From a gamma proteobacterium HTCC5015 (GTDB lineage Bacteria > Pseudomonadota > Gammaproteobacteria > HTCC5015), in assembly GCA_000155715.1 (NCBI GenBank), contig DS990611.1, positions 1 to 38,837 on the forward strand: a stretch of 38,837 nucleotides of DNA, read 5' to 3'. Position 1 is the first letter of the stretch. Every line of letters starts with the position of its first letter. The notes beneath the pieces were generated by a model. The model did not search any database. It was not told where the DNA came from and saw only the letters and a list, made by a program, of their open reading frames with translations. This document shows positions 17,264 to 29,634 of this stretch, piece by piece. The position numbers were made by a program, and so were the translations under genes.

Positions 17264-18347
17264 TACCACGCATCAGCGCCCCGTAATGATTATGGCCGGT
17301 GGCACGGGAGGACACATATTTCCTGCACTGGCCGTGGCTCGTTTACTGCAGGCTGACGGTGTCCCTGTGGTTTGGCTGGGTACGCGCCGCGGTCTAGAAA
17401 GCCGCATTGTGCCCCAAGCGGGCTTGCCGATTGAGTGGCTGAGCATTTCTGGTTTGCGAGGTAAGGGCAAGCTGACGTTGGCCTTGGCGCCGTTCAAACT
17501 CGCTTTGGCCTGTTGGCAATCGCTGCGCGCTCTTCTGCGCCACCGTCCCCGTTGCGTATTAGGAATGGGGGGCTTTGTGGCTGGCCCCGGTGGCTGGATG
17601 GCGAAATGGGTCGGCGTACCATTGGTGATTCATGAACAAAACGCTGTTGCGGGCCTGACCAACGTCAAGCTGGCGCCGAGGGCCTCAGCGGTGTTGGAGG
17701 CTTTTCCTCACACGTTTGCTCAGCGTTACCAAGCCGAGTGTGTTGGCAACCCCGTGCGCCAGGAGATCCTCGCTATTCCAGAGCTGCGGCTAGCGGCGGA
17801 TCGGCCTCTTAAACTATTGGTGATCGGCGGCAGTTTAGGTGCGATGTCTCTCAATCAAATGATACCGAAGGCGATAGCGGCACTGCCCGAGAATGCGCGC
17901 CCTCAGGTGCGTCATCAAACGGGGCAACACAGCCACAAACAAACCATCGCCGACTATAGAGAGCTCGCCGTCGAGGCGCAGGTAGATGCCTTTATAGAAG
18001 ACATGGCGGCGGCTTATCACTGGGCGGATGTCGTGATTTGCCGCGCTGGTGCTATGACTGTATCCGAACTGGCGGTAGCGGGCCGCCCGGCCTTGTTTGT
18101 GCCGTATCCCTTTGCGGTTGACGATCATCAACGCTTTAACGCCGCTTACTTGGCGAATGCGGGCGCAGCGGTGTGCATCACTCAAAAGGACTTGACCGTC
18201 GAGGGGCTGACGCAACAGCTGAGTGATTGGCACGCTGACAGAGACGCATTGTTAAGTATGTCCCAAAAAGCGCGTGAAAAAGCGTTGCCCCACGCCGCGC
18301 AACGAGTGGCTGAAGTGGTACTGACGGCGGGAGGTACTAATGAGTAA
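17253..18347 (+). CDS. murG: Lipid II synthase MurG (GlcNAc transferase)
   Basis: MurG transfers GlcNAc from UDP-GlcNAc to lipid I on the cytoplasmic face. The 364-aa GT-B protein has the glycine-rich donor loop [14 protein letters not shown] near 15-28, IHEQNAVAG near 125-133, and a C-terminal [22 protein letters not shown] segment that binds UDP-GlcNAc. The frame is open from 17154, but ATG 17253 has GAGGAGG (17240-17246) and gives the normal length. The gene overlaps ftsW and murC. Confidence 0.97.
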   Translation: MPRSTTHQRPVMIMAGGTGGHIFPALAVARLLQADGVPVVWLGTRRGLESRIVPQAGLPIEWLSISGLRGKGKLTLALAPFKLALACWQSLRALLRHRPRCVLGMGGFVAGPGGWMAKWVGVPLVIHEQNAVAGLTNVKLAPRASAVLEAFPHTFAQRYQAECVGNPVRQEILAIPELRLAADRPLKLLVIGGSLGAMSLNQMIPKAIAALPENARPQVRHQTGQHSHKQTIADYRELAVEAQVDAFIEDMAAAYHWADVVICRAGAMTVSELAVAGRPALFVPYPFAVDDHQRFNAAYLANAGAAVCITQKDLTVEGLTQQLSDWHADRDALLSMSQKAREKALPHAAQRVAEVVLTAGGTNE

Positions 18348-19779
18348 TTCGCAACCCAGTTGGCACAATCCCATGCGCCGCATCGAGACCATTCATTTTG
18401 TGGGTATTGGTGGTGCAGGTATGTGTGGCATTGCCGAAGTGCTCTTGAATCTGGGGTACTCGGTATGTGGCTCTGATATGCATCAGAGTGCTAACACTCG
18501 CCGACTTGAATCCGCGGGCGCTCGCATTTTTATTGGTCACAGCGCTGCGCATATTGAAAACGTGGATGTCATTGTTGTGTCTACGGCTGTTGGCGAGGAC
18601 AACCCCGAGGTGGTGGCTGCCCGCGAAGCGCGTATTCCCGTCGTTCCCCGTGCGGAGATGTTGGCGGAACTGATGCGTTTCCGTCAGGGCATTGCAGTGG
18701 CAGGTACCCACGGCAAGACAACTACAACCAGCTTAACGGCATCGCTGCTGGCCGAGGGCGGACTAGATCCGACGTTTGTTATTGGCGGGAAGCTCAATAG
18801 TGCGGGTACCAATGCTCGCCTTGGCAGTGGGGATTACTTGGTTGCTGAAGCCGATGAGTCTGATGCTTCATTCCTGATCTTGCAGCCCGTCATGTCGGTT
18901 GTAACGAATATTGAGCCCGACCATTTGGCAACCTATGGCGGTAGCTTTGAAAAGTTAAAAGACACCTTTGTCGAATTTTTGCACCACTTGCCTTTCTACG
19001 GTTTGGCGGTGATGTGTGTCGACGATCCTGTGGTGAGAGAGATTTTGCCGCGCGTGACCTGTCAGACCCTAACCTACGGCATTCAAGAGGGTGCTGACAT
19101 TCAAGCGATCAATTTGCGCTTTGAAGGGGCTACGAGTGTGTTTGACGTGGCCTTGCCCAACGGTAAGCGGCTCGATGGCATTACTTTAAACATGCCAGGT
19201 GAGCACAACGTGCAAAATGCTCTGGCGGCACTCGCCATTGCCCACGAGCTGGGCGTATCGGGCGATAGTATTTCAAGTGCACTGCAGTCTTTTGGAGGTA
19301 TTGGTCGCCGCTTCCAATTGCTCGGCGACATCCAATGTGGCAACGGCAGCGTGACACTGGTCGATGACTACGGCCACCACCCCAGTGAAATGTCGGCGAC
19401 ACTGCGTGCGGCGCGCAATGCCTGGCCCGATCGCCGCTTAGTCGTTGCGTTTCAGCCGCACCGCTATAGCCGCACACAGGATTTGTTTGAAGATTTTGCC
19501 TCGGTATTGAGCGCAGCGGATGCACTGTGCCTCACCGAGGTCTATGCCGCAGGAGAGCCCGCTGTGCCCGGAGCCGATGGCCGTTCATTGGCTGCAGCAG
19601 TGAGAGCGCGGGGTCAAGTAAATCCTGTGTTTGTCGAGTCGGTGGAGGCTTTGCCAGAAGTCTTACAGGGCGTGCTGGAAGAGGGTGATGTGTTGTTGAC
19701 ATTGGGCGCTGGCAGCATTGGTGGTCTCGCCGCCACACTGCCCGAGCGCCTAAATCAACTGGGAGGGCAGAATGCGTAG
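18340..19779 (+). CDS. murC: UDP-MurNAc-L-alanine ligase MurC
   Basis: MurC begins stem-peptide synthesis by adding L-Ala to UDP-MurNAc. The 479-aa product shows [15 protein letters not shown] (about 18-32), the ATP loop [12 protein letters not shown] (about 124-135), EADESDASF, and DDYGHHPSE in the C-terminal domain. It overlaps murG by eight bases and ddlB by eight bases. Confidence 0.97.
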   Translation: MSNSQPSWHNPMRRIETIHFVGIGGAGMCGIAEVLLNLGYSVCGSDMHQSANTRRLESAGARIFIGHSAAHIENVDVIVVSTAVGEDNPEVVAAREARIPVVPRAEMLAELMRFRQGIAVAGTHGKTTTTSLTASLLAEGGLDPTFVIGGKLNSAGTNARLGSGDYLVAEADESDASFLILQPVMSVVTNIEPDHLATYGGSFEKLKDTFVEFLHHLPFYGLAVMCVDDPVVREILPRVTCQTLTYGIQEGADIQAINLRFEGATSVFDVALPNGKRLDGITLNMPGEHNVQNALAALAIAHELGVSGDSISSALQSFGGIGRRFQLLGDIQCGNGSVTLVDDYGHHPSEMSATLRAARNAWPDRRLVVAFQPHRYSRTQDLFEDFASVLSAADALCLTEVYAAGEPAVPGADGRSLAAAVRARGQVNPVFVESVEALPEVLQGVLEEGDVLLTLGAGSIGGLAATLPERLNQLGGQNA

Positions 19780-20704
19780 AGAATTGCCTTCAGCACAAGC
19801 ATTTGGCCATGTCGTCCTTTTAAAGGGCGGTTGGGCGGCTGAGCGAGAGGTGTCCTTGGTCAGCGGCGCTGCTTGCGAGGCGGCGCTAGAGCGCTCGAAT
19901 ATTGAGTTTACCAGCGTGGATGCCAGTCCAGAGGCGATTTTACAGTTGAGTGCTCAAAACTTTGACCGTGCGTTAAATGTCGTGCACGGCCGCGGTGGCG
20001 AAGATGGTCAGTTACAGGCAGCTCTGTCGCTGGCAGGCATTCCCTGCTCGGGGTCTGATGTGCTCGGCTCGGCGCTGGCCATGGATAAATTGCGGACTAA
20101 ATATCTCTGGGCAGGGGCGGGCTTGCCCACGCCGCTTTATCGACAAATAGGCAGTGTGGAGGAGGCGCTCAGTGTGGCCGAGGAGCTCGGTTTGCCACTG
20201 ATGGTTAAGCCGGCTCTAGAGGGTTCGAGTATTGGCATGAGTAAGGTGAATGACGTCGAAGACATGGCGGCTGCTTACGAATTGGCCGCTCAATATGGAG
20301 AGGTTTTTGCCGAGCAATGGATTGTTGGAAAAGAATATACCGCTGCCATTTTAGGGGATGAAACACTGCCCTTAGTACGACTAGAGACCGACCAAGATTT
20401 TTACGATTACGCCGCCAAATACGAGCGCAATGACACGCGCTACCACTGCCCTTGTGGCTTGGACGACACAGCGGAAAGAAATCTTCAGCATTTAGCTCAA
20501 CAAGCGTTCGACACCGTGGGTGCCAGTGGTTGGGGGCGAGTAGACTTGATGGTGGATGAGGCGGGTCAGCCGTGGTTGATTGAGGTGAATACCGTACCGG
20601 GGATGACCGATCACAGCCTAGTGCCTATGGCGGCTAAGCAGGCGGGTATGAGCTTTGATGAGCTCGTGTTACGGATTTTGATGACGGCTGAGGAGGCTTG
20701 CTAA
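19772..20704 (+). CDS. ddlB: D-alanine-D-alanine ligase DdlB
   Basis: This ATP-grasp enzyme makes the D-Ala-D-Ala dipeptide used by MurF. The 310-aa product has [13 protein letters not shown] near 16-28 (Gly-rich N-lobe with the conserved Glu), the phosphate loop [14 protein letters not shown] near 147-160, and the metal-binding [18 protein letters not shown] near 267-284. [13 protein letters not shown] stretch replaces the more common HGxxGEDG form with little change. It sits between murC and ftsQ, the usual place for ddlB in gammaproteobacteria. Confidence 0.96.
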   Translation: MRRELPSAQAFGHVVLLKGGWAAEREVSLVSGAACEAALERSNIEFTSVDASPEAILQLSAQNFDRALNVVHGRGGEDGQLQAALSLAGIPCSGSDVLGSALAMDKLRTKYLWAGAGLPTPLYRQIGSVEEALSVAEELGLPLMVKPALEGSSIGMSKVNDVEDMAAAYELAAQYGEVFAEQWIVGKEYTAAILGDETLPLVRLETDQDFYDYAAKYERNDTRYHCPCGLDDTAERNLQHLAQQAFDTVGASGWGRVDLMVDEAGQPWLIEVNTVPGMTDHSLVPMAAKQAGMSFDELVLRILMTAEEAC

Positions 20705-21537
20705 TGGCGGTTTTATCTCCTTTTAAACGTCAAAAGCAGCGGCCTCAGCGCGGCGCGGTTCGTCGCGATGGCGAGCCGAGTAAAGGCTTGAGCCGAGCCA
20801 GTGTGTTGCTAACCACGGTGTGTTTGGGTGTGGCTACACTCGCGCTGTCGTGGTGGCTGTGGCCCGAGTCGATTTTGCAACAAGCGGGCGCCAACGACGT
20901 GGCGGAGACCACTCGGCCAATGGCCATTAAGCGCATAGAGATTACCGGCGAGCGCCGTTATTTGAGCAACGAGGATGTGATTGCGGCGCTCCAGCATTTT
21001 GCCGAAGGCGAGTTCTTTGAGATGGATATCGAATCGGCGCGGCAATCTTTGATGGCCCTGCCTTGGACAAGAGAGGTGTCTCTGCGTCGAGAGTGGCCAG
21101 ACACACTGCATGTGCAAATTGTTGAGCAGCGCCCTGTGGCGAACTGGCAGGGCGAACAAGATCAGTTGGTTATGGTGAATGGTTACGGTGAGACATTCTC
21201 TGCTTCCGTGCCTCAGAACCGCCTGCCGCTACTGGGTGGCCCCAAAGGCAGCACTCGCCGAGTGTTAGAGGCCTATGCGGCGATAAGAGAGCAGCTGGGA
21301 GAGATCGGCGGAGGCGTCGACTCTTTGCTGCTTGATGCCAGAAATACCTGGTTGATGACTCTGCGCAATGGCGCAGAAGTGCGTTTTTTAGAGCGCAATA
21401 AGCAGGATGCTTTAGCGCGCCTGCAACTGGCCTTTCGCTCTTTTGACGAGGAGCGCCAACAGGCCATTCAACGTATTGATTTGAGATATAGCAATGGTTT
21501 TGCCATTGCCTGGAAAAAGGGGCATTCCGATGTCTAA
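20704..21537 (+). CDS. ftsQ: Cell division protein FtsQ
   Basis: FtsQ is a bitopic protein of the FtsQLB divisome complex. The 277-aa product has a basic cytoplasmic tail (residues 1-33), a transmembrane helix at about 34-53 (VLLTTVCLGVATLALSWWLW), a POTRA domain starting at IKRIEITGERRYLSNEDV (about 75-92), and the PWTREVSLRREWPDTL segment at about 119-134. The ATG shares a base with the ddlB stop (TAATG); an upstream TTG would add only two residues. Confidence 0.94.
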   Translation: MAVLSPFKRQKQRPQRGAVRRDGEPSKGLSRASVLLTTVCLGVATLALSWWLWPESILQQAGANDVAETTRPMAIKRIEITGERRYLSNEDVIAALQHFAEGEFFEMDIESARQSLMALPWTREVSLRREWPDTLHVQIVEQRPVANWQGEQDQLVMVNGYGETFSASVPQNRLPLLGGPKGSTRRVLEAYAAIREQLGEIGGGVDSLLLDARNTWLMTLRNGAEVRFLERNKQDALARLQLAFRSFDEERQQAIQRIDLRYSNGFAIAWKKGHSDV

Positions 21538-22762
21538 ACAGCATGAAAACGAAATGATCGTTGCCCTCGATGTGGGCACTTCGAAAATCACGGCCATCGT
21601 GGGTGAGATTACCCAAGAGGGCGAGGTGGAAATCGTCGGCTTTGGCTCCCATCCCTCGCGAGGACTGAAAAAAGGCGTGGTGGTGAATATTGAGTCGACC
21701 GCGCAGTCGATCCAACGCGCTGTGGAGGAGGCCGAGCTGATGGCAGGTTGCCAAATCCACTCAGTGTACGCGGGTATCGCGGGCAGCCATGTGCGCAGTA
21801 TGAATTCGACTGGGGTCGCTAACGTCACTGATCGCGAGGTTAAGCAAAGCGACATCGACCGAGCGATGGAGGGCGCACGCGCCTACAACATTCCCGGAGA
21901 TCAGCGCGTGCTTCACGCCATGCCACAGGAGTTCGTCATTGATCACCAAGACGGCATCAAAGAGCCGATCGGCATGTCGGGGGTTCGTCTAGAGGCCAAG
22001 GTGCATCTGATTACTGGCGCTGAAAGCGCCGTTCAAAACATTGTGCGCTGCGTAGAACGATGTGGTCTCGATGTCGATGATGTGGTGCTGGAACAAGTGG
22101 CCTCTAGCTATTCAGTGCTGACCGAAGATGAGAAGAACCTCGGCGTCTGCATGGTCGATGTGGGAGGCGGTACAACCGACATAGCGGTGTTTGTCGATGG
22201 TGCCATCCAACACACGGCAGTGATTCCAATCGCCGGGGATCAGGTGACTAACGACATCGCCGTCGCCCTGCGCACGCGTACCCAAGATGCTGAGGACATC
22301 AAGGTGCGTTACGGCTGTTCGCTGCGCCAGCTGGCTGGCGATGAAGAAACTATAGAAGTGCCTGGTATAGGGGGGCGTCCCGCCAGCAAGCTGCGGCGTA
22401 TGACCCTAGTAGATGTGATACAGCCACGCTACGAAGAGCTGCTGACGCTGATTCAGGCCGAGCTGCGCCGCAGTGGCTTCGAACAGCATATTGCAGCAGG
22501 CATCGTTATGACGGGTGGCAGCTCGAAGATGGAAGGTTTAATCGACCTTGCCGAAGAGATTTTTAACATGCCCGTGCGCCTCGGAGTGCCGCGCCATGTT
22601 TCAGGGCTGTCCGATGTGGTCAGCAACCCTATTCACGCCACTGGTGTGGGTCTGCTCTTGGTGGGTAACGACACCAAGCGCAGTTATTCGAAGCGCTTTA
22701 AAAAAGATCGTGAGCAAACAGTTTGGGAAATCATGAAATCTTGGTTTAAAGGCGAATTTTGA
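21530..22762 (+). CDS. ftsA: Cell division protein FtsA
   Basis: FtsA is an actin-like ATPase that anchors FtsZ to the membrane and recruits later divisome proteins. The 410-aa product shows the phosphate-1 motif IVALDVGTSKITAIVG near 8-23, VDVGGGTTDIAVF near 203-215, IVMTGGSSKMEG near 324-335, and a C-terminal amphipathic end, VWEIMKSWFKGEF, that serves as membrane anchor. ATG 21530 overlaps ftsQ by eight bases. A longer frame from 21494 would add an unlikely 12 residues. Confidence 0.97.
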   Translation: MSKQHENEMIVALDVGTSKITAIVGEITQEGEVEIVGFGSHPSRGLKKGVVVNIESTAQSIQRAVEEAELMAGCQIHSVYAGIAGSHVRSMNSTGVANVTDREVKQSDIDRAMEGARAYNIPGDQRVLHAMPQEFVIDHQDGIKEPIGMSGVRLEAKVHLITGAESAVQNIVRCVERCGLDVDDVVLEQVASSYSVLTEDEKNLGVCMVDVGGGTTDIAVFVDGAIQHTAVIPIAGDQVTNDIAVALRTRTQDAEDIKVRYGCSLRQLAGDEETIEVPGIGGRPASKLRRMTLVDVIQPRYEELLTLIQAELRRSGFEQHIAAGIVMTGGSSKMEGLIDLAEEIFNMPVRLGVPRHVSGLSDVVSNPIHATGVGLLLVGNDTKRSYSKRFKKDREQTVWEIMKSWFKGEF

Positions 22763-22824
22763 GAAACAGTCGCACGGTCACGACTTTTAAATTTTGACTG
22801 AATGAGGAAAAGAGGAGAGAGAAA

Positions 22825-23994
22825 ATGACAGGTCAAATGCCATTTGAGATGTTAGATATGAATGCGGATGCGGTCATTAAGGTGATCGGTGTCGGTGGTG
22901 CCGGCGGTAACGCGGTTAAAGATATGTTGGAGGCCAACATCGAAGGGGTGGATTTTATCTGCGCCAATACCGATGCCCAAGCACTGCGAGCTATTGATGC
23001 CCAAAACCTGCAGATTGGGCAAAACATTACCAAGGGCTTAGGCGCAGGAGCCAACCCCGAGGTCGGCCGTCAGGCTGCGCTTGAAGATCGCGAATTGATC
23101 CAAGAGGCGATTAGCGGCGCTGACATGCTATTTATTACCGCCGGTATGGGCGGTGGCACAGGTACTGGGGCCGCGCCTGTGATTGCCCAAATCGCCCGGG
23201 ATATGGGGATTTTGTCGGTGGCCGTCGTCACAAAGCCATTTGGCTTTGAAGGCAAGCGTCGCAATGCTTTTGCCGAGGAAGGCCTGCGCTTGCTGAGTGA
23301 AAACGTTGATTCGCTGATTACGATTCCCAATGCGAAGTTGCTGGAAACGTTGGGCGCTAGTGCCACAGTGCTGAAAGGCTTTGCTGCAGCCAATGACGTT
23401 TTACGCAGTGCGGTCCAGGGCATTTCCGAGCTTATTACTGTTCCCGGTATGGTTAATGTCGACTTTGCCGATGTGCGTACCGTGATGTCCGAAATGGGCA
23501 TGGCGATGATGGGCGCCGGTTCGGGTACGGGTGAGAATCGCGCCGCTGAAGCTGCCGAGATGGCGATTTCGAGTCCCTTGTTGGAGAATATTAATCTCAA
23601 AGGTGCGCGCGGTATTTTGGTCAATGTTATATCGGGCTACGATCTCACATTGGGGGAACTCGACACGATTGGCGAAATGGTCCAAGGCATTGCTTCGGAC
23701 GAAGCCCAAATCATTATTGGCTCAGGCTTTAACACCGAAATTCAAGACGAAATTCGCATTACGATTGTCGCTACAGGCTTAGGTAAGCCCGAAACGGCGG
23801 CGAAACAAGAGGAGCGACCTCAGATCAACGTGGTTCCCAGAGACTCGCAGGGAAATGTTGATTATGGAGAGTTGGATCGTCCCACGGCCATTCGTCAGCA
23901 GGGTCGTGTCGCAGGCAGTGACATGGTCGAAACGACCACGTTGGATGATGACTATTTAGACGTTCCCGCTTTTTTGCGCCGACAGGCGGATTAA
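22825..23994 (+). CDS. ftsZ: Cell division GTPase FtsZ
   Basis: FtsZ is the tubulin-like GTPase that forms the Z-ring. The 389-aa product has GVGGAGGNAV near 22-31, the tubulin signature GGGTGTGAAP near 109-118, the T7 loop region NVDFADVRTVM (catalytic Asp), and the conserved C-terminal peptide DDDYLDVPAFLRRQ used to bind FtsA and ZipA. The 62-bp gap after ftsA is the only real gap in the cluster before lpxC. It holds the strong ribosome binding site AGAGGAGAGAG, in line with FtsZ being made in larger amounts. Confidence 0.98.
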   Translation: MTGQMPFEMLDMNADAVIKVIGVGGAGGNAVKDMLEANIEGVDFICANTDAQALRAIDAQNLQIGQNITKGLGAGANPEVGRQAALEDRELIQEAISGADMLFITAGMGGGTGTGAAPVIAQIARDMGILSVAVVTKPFGFEGKRRNAFAEEGLRLLSENVDSLITIPNAKLLETLGASATVLKGFAAANDVLRSAVQGISELITVPGMVNVDFADVRTVMSEMGMAMMGAGSGTGENRAAEAAEMAISSPLLENINLKGARGILVNVISGYDLTLGELDTIGEMVQGIASDEAQIIIGSGFNTEIQDEIRITIVATGLGKPETAAKQEERPQINVVPRDSQGNVDYGELDRPTAIRQQGRVAGSDMVETTTLDDDYLDVPAFLRRQAD

Positions 23995-24161
23995 GTCTGG
24001 GTGGCTGAAAGCGTGAGGTGCTTCACAAATCGTTACTAAAAACTGGAACTAAATCAGGCTTTTATAGGACGAACAAAGCGGTGATAGAGGGTGTATATGC
24101 TAGATTTTTTAGCAATTTATCTGTAATATGTGCGCCCATTTTGCACCGTATTAGTGCGTCC

Positions 24162-24176
24162 CTTTAGGGGCTAAAG
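24162..24176 (+). promoter_or_regulatory. Hairpin just upstream of the lpxC ribosome binding site
   Basis: CTTTAG-GGG-CTAAAG forms a perfect 6-bp stem with a 3-nt loop, ending six bases before the lpxC Shine-Dalgarno AGGA (24182-24185). It could shape mRNA stability or translation. A TAATAT at 24124-24129 is a possible -10 for lpxC, but no matching -35 is seen. The rest of the 199-bp ftsZ-lpxC gap shows nothing clear. Confidence 0.3.
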
Positions 24177-24193
24177 AGTACAGGAATATCACT

Positions 24194-25111
24194 ATGATTA
24201 GACAGCGTACGCTGAAAAATATCATTCGAGCGACGGGTGTGGGGCTCCACACCGGCGAGAAGATCTATCTGACTCTGCGTCCCGCACCAGTCAATACAGG
24301 GATTGTATTCAGACGCACTGATTTAGAACCAGCAGTGGATATTAAGGCCTCTGCCGACAATGTGTCGGAAACGACTCTCTCCACGACCATTGGGACGGGA
24401 GAGGTAAAAATATCCACAGTGGAGCACTTGCTTTCAGCCATGGCGGGCTTAGGCATCGACAACGCCGTGGTTGAGCTGACTTCGGGGGAAGTCCCCATTA
24501 TGGACGGCAGCGCCGGCCCATTTGTGTTTTTGCTACAGTCCGCGGGTGTTCAAGATCAAGATGCGCCCAAAGAGTTCATTCGCATAAAACGCCCTGTCGA
24601 AGTACGCCACGAAGATAAGTGGGCGCGTTTCGAACCATTTGATGGTTTTAAAGTGGGTTTTAAAATTGAGTTTGATCACCCCGCTTTTAATAGCGCCTCT
24701 CAATTTTCAGAAATCGATTTTTCGACCACTTCCTTTTTGAAGGAGGTGAGTCGCGCTCGAACCTTTGGTTTTACGAAAGACATTGAGCAGCTTCGCGAAC
24801 AAAACCTCGCCTTGGGCGGTAGCATGGAAAATGCCATCGTCGTGGATGACTATCGAGTGCTCAACGAAGACGGTCTGCGCTATGACGATGAATTTGTGAA
24901 ACACAAAATTCTCGATGCTATCGGTGATCTCTATTTGTTGGGCAACAGTCTCATCGGCGCCTATATGGGCCACAAATCGGGTCATGCGTTGAATAATGCG
25001 CTGTTGCACGAGTTGCTGCGTAACGAGGACGCCTTCGAGCGCGTTAGTTTTGAAAGCGAGGCTGAGGCGCCCATTTCATACGCCGAATCCTTGGTGGGTG
25101 TTGGGGCGTAA
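24194..25111 (+). CDS. lpxC: UDP-3-O-acyl-GlcNAc deacetylase LpxC
   Basis: LpxC carries out the committed step of lipid A synthesis, a zinc-dependent deacetylation. The 305-aa product has [18 protein letters not shown] near 15-32, [17 protein letters not shown] with the zinc His near 78, [11 protein letters not shown], and [19 protein letters not shown] plus [15 protein letters not shown], which hold the remaining zinc and catalytic residues. It follows ftsZ as usual in gammaproteobacteria. Confidence 0.98.
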   Translation: MIRQRTLKNIIRATGVGLHTGEKIYLTLRPAPVNTGIVFRRTDLEPAVDIKASADNVSETTLSTTIGTGEVKISTVEHLLSAMAGLGIDNAVVELTSGEVPIMDGSAGPFVFLLQSAGVQDQDAPKEFIRIKRPVEVRHEDKWARFEPFDGFKVGFKIEFDHPAFNSASQFSEIDFSTTSFLKEVSRARTFGFTKDIEQLREQNLALGGSMENAIVVDDYRVLNEDGLRYDDEFVKHKILDAIGDLYLLGNSLIGAYMGHKSGHALNNALLHELLRNEDAFERVSFESEAEAPISYAESLVGVGA

Positions 25112-25179
25112 TTCAGCCGATCCTGCACCGTATCTTGCGGAATTTGCGAGACTTGAAATGCGCAGAGAATGATTAAACT

Positions 25180-25641
25180 TTACTCGGGTTTCTGATTGAC
25201 GGGGCCATGTTGCGCGAGGCGTTGCATGGCCTTTTTCAATTCGGGGTCTTTGATTTGCTGGGCGGCCTGTTGCAAGTAGCGCTGGGTATTTGCGCTAATG
25301 GGCGGAGGGCCCGATGACTTTTGGGGCGCTGGTTCGATATTGCTTAACCGCGGTGGTATAACCTTGATCGTGAGTTGTTGTTCGCCAAATTGATATTGCA
25401 GTTTCGGCAGATAATAGCGCAGTTGGTTGGCAACAGCGGGGCTAGAGACGCCGAGAGTAATGCGCTCGCGATCGGCGTGAATGACTTCGGCCTCGTTGAC
25501 AAATTGGGTGGGCAGCAGCAAGCGAATGCGCCGAGTGATCGCGCGGAATTGCTGGGCGCGCCGCAAAAAAGAGCCTGAAATGTGTTGATGAATGGGATCC
25601 ATTGGTAAGCCAATAATGCCCGTTAATCCGCCTAAACGCAC
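25180..25641 (-). CDS. DUF721 family protein, DciA-like
   Basis: The 153-aa basic protein has a DUF721-type core at about residues 25-95, with LLPTQFVNEAEVIHADRE and SSPAVANQLRYYLPKLQ matching the family pattern. A Pro/Ser-rich linker and a short helical C-terminus follow. Several DUF721 proteins are DciA, which helps load the DnaB replicative helicase, and a DUF721 gene near lpxC/secA is usual in related bacteria. The assignment to DciA is therefore plausible but not proven. The GTG start at 25641 and an ATG at 25602 both lack a good ribosome binding site. It is divergent from the peptidase gene. Confidence 0.75.
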   Translation of the reverse strand: MRLGGLTGIIGLPMDPIHQHISGSFLRRAQQFRAITRRIRLLLPTQFVNEAEVIHADRERITLGVSSPAVANQLRYYLPKLQYQFGEQQLTIKVIPPRLSNIEPAPQKSSGPPPISANTQRYLQQAAQQIKDPELKKAMQRLAQHGPVNQKPE

Positions 25642-25724
25642 GAAAGTCGCGCAAAAAGTGCAAATATTTGTTAATACAGTGGATAAATCGTATCATTAAC
25701 GGCTCGTAAGCCCTTGAAGTACCT

Positions 25725-26639
25725 ATGAATATTTTAGTTTACACCAGTCGCGGAGGTAAGCCGCGCAGCTTGCATTTACGCCATTGGTGGCAGGGACTCC
25801 TGCTAAGCACCTGCATTGTCGCATTTTTGGCAGGCCTTGTTGGCGCCGGTTTTTGGTTGGGTGCGCAGCGTCCGCCAGAGGCGTATGTGCTGGCGTGGCA
25901 GGATGATATTCGCAGCCAGCGCGAGGCTCTAGAGGAAATTCGCCACCAAGCCGGAGCGGATATTAACGCCTTGTCGGCGCGCATAGGCCAACTCCAAGGG
26001 CATGTGACGCGCATCGATGCCTTGGGTTCTCGCCTCGTTAAAATGGCGGATATTGATAGCGGTGAATTTGATTTTGTTCAGTACCCCGCCTTTGGTGGCC
26101 CCTCGGATGAAGTGGAGGAGAGTGCGGCTGACTTGGATCAGCTCGAACAAGCCATCGTTTCATTGGATATTGAGTTGAAGGATCGCGCTGCCCAGCTGTC
26201 CGTGCTTGAGCAGGTGATTACGGAGCAGAAACTTAACGATGAGGTTTACCCTCAAGGGCGTCCCATCAAGAAGGGCTGGCTTTCCTCTAATTACGGCTGG
26301 AGAACCAATCCATTTGGCGGCAATAAAGAGTTTCACAAAGGCTTAGATTTTGCGGGGCGCGAAGGCAGTGATGTCGTCGCTGTCGCCGGCGGCGTGGTGA
26401 CGTGGGCAGGATCGCGCTACGGCTATGGCAATCTTGTGGAAATTAGCCATGGCAATGGCTATGTCACTCGCTATGGCCATAACAAGTCGGTCTTGGTAAC
26501 AGAAGGACAGGCGGTTAAAAAGGGCGAAGTGATCTCTAAAATGGGATCAACAGGGCGCTCGACGGGGCCGCACGTGCATTTTGAAGTGATACAGAATGGT
26601 CGAAAAATCGATCCTGTGAAATACATTTCCCAGCGCTAA
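25725..26639 (+). CDS. M23 (LytM-type) peptidoglycan endopeptidase, membrane anchored
   Basis: The 304-aa product has one transmembrane helix at about 26-48 and a periplasmic coiled coil at about 60-170. The M23 domain at about 195-300 carries the zinc motifs HKGLDFAG (His and Asp near 205-209) and GPHVHFEV (HxH near 284-286). All metal ligands are present, so an active D,D-endopeptidase acting on peptidoglycan cross-links is expected. It stands where secM lies in E. coli, between lpxC and secA. Confidence 0.9.
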   Translation: MNILVYTSRGGKPRSLHLRHWWQGLLLSTCIVAFLAGLVGAGFWLGAQRPPEAYVLAWQDDIRSQREALEEIRHQAGADINALSARIGQLQGHVTRIDALGSRLVKMADIDSGEFDFVQYPAFGGPSDEVEESAADLDQLEQAIVSLDIELKDRAAQLSVLEQVITEQKLNDEVYPQGRPIKKGWLSSNYGWRTNPFGGNKEFHKGLDFAGREGSDVVAVAGGVVTWAGSRYGYGNLVEISHGNGYVTRYGHNKSVLVTEGQAVKKGEVISKMGSTGRSTGPHVHFEVIQNGRKIDPVKYISQR

Positions 26640-26700
26640 ACGCGTTTCTTGTCGCCGTGGAGTGACGGGGCGTGGAAACCCGAACCAATCTATATATACT

Positions 26701-26735
26701 AGTCGGCCTCAGTATTAGCTGGGCCGACTTTTTTA
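26701..26735 (+). terminator. Intrinsic terminator after the M23 peptidase gene
   Basis: AGTCGGCC (26701-26708) pairs with GGCCGACT (26722-26729) in an 8-bp stem, followed by a run of seven T residues (26729-26735). It ends transcription before secA, so secA probably has its own promoter in 26736-26817, where none is obvious. Confidence 0.9.
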
Positions 26736-26817
26736 TAGGTGTGCATTGAATTATTTTATTTGCCCCACAGATCATTGGCTTGGCCTGACGGCATTCGTAT
26801 TTTCTTAGAGACATTTC

Positions 26818-29634
<2,817 letters not shown>

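Noticed and set aside
23070-23624. 184-codon minus-strand open frame within ftsZ
   Set aside because: It is a codon-bias shadow of ftsZ with low-complexity composition (Ser/Ala/Pro-rich).
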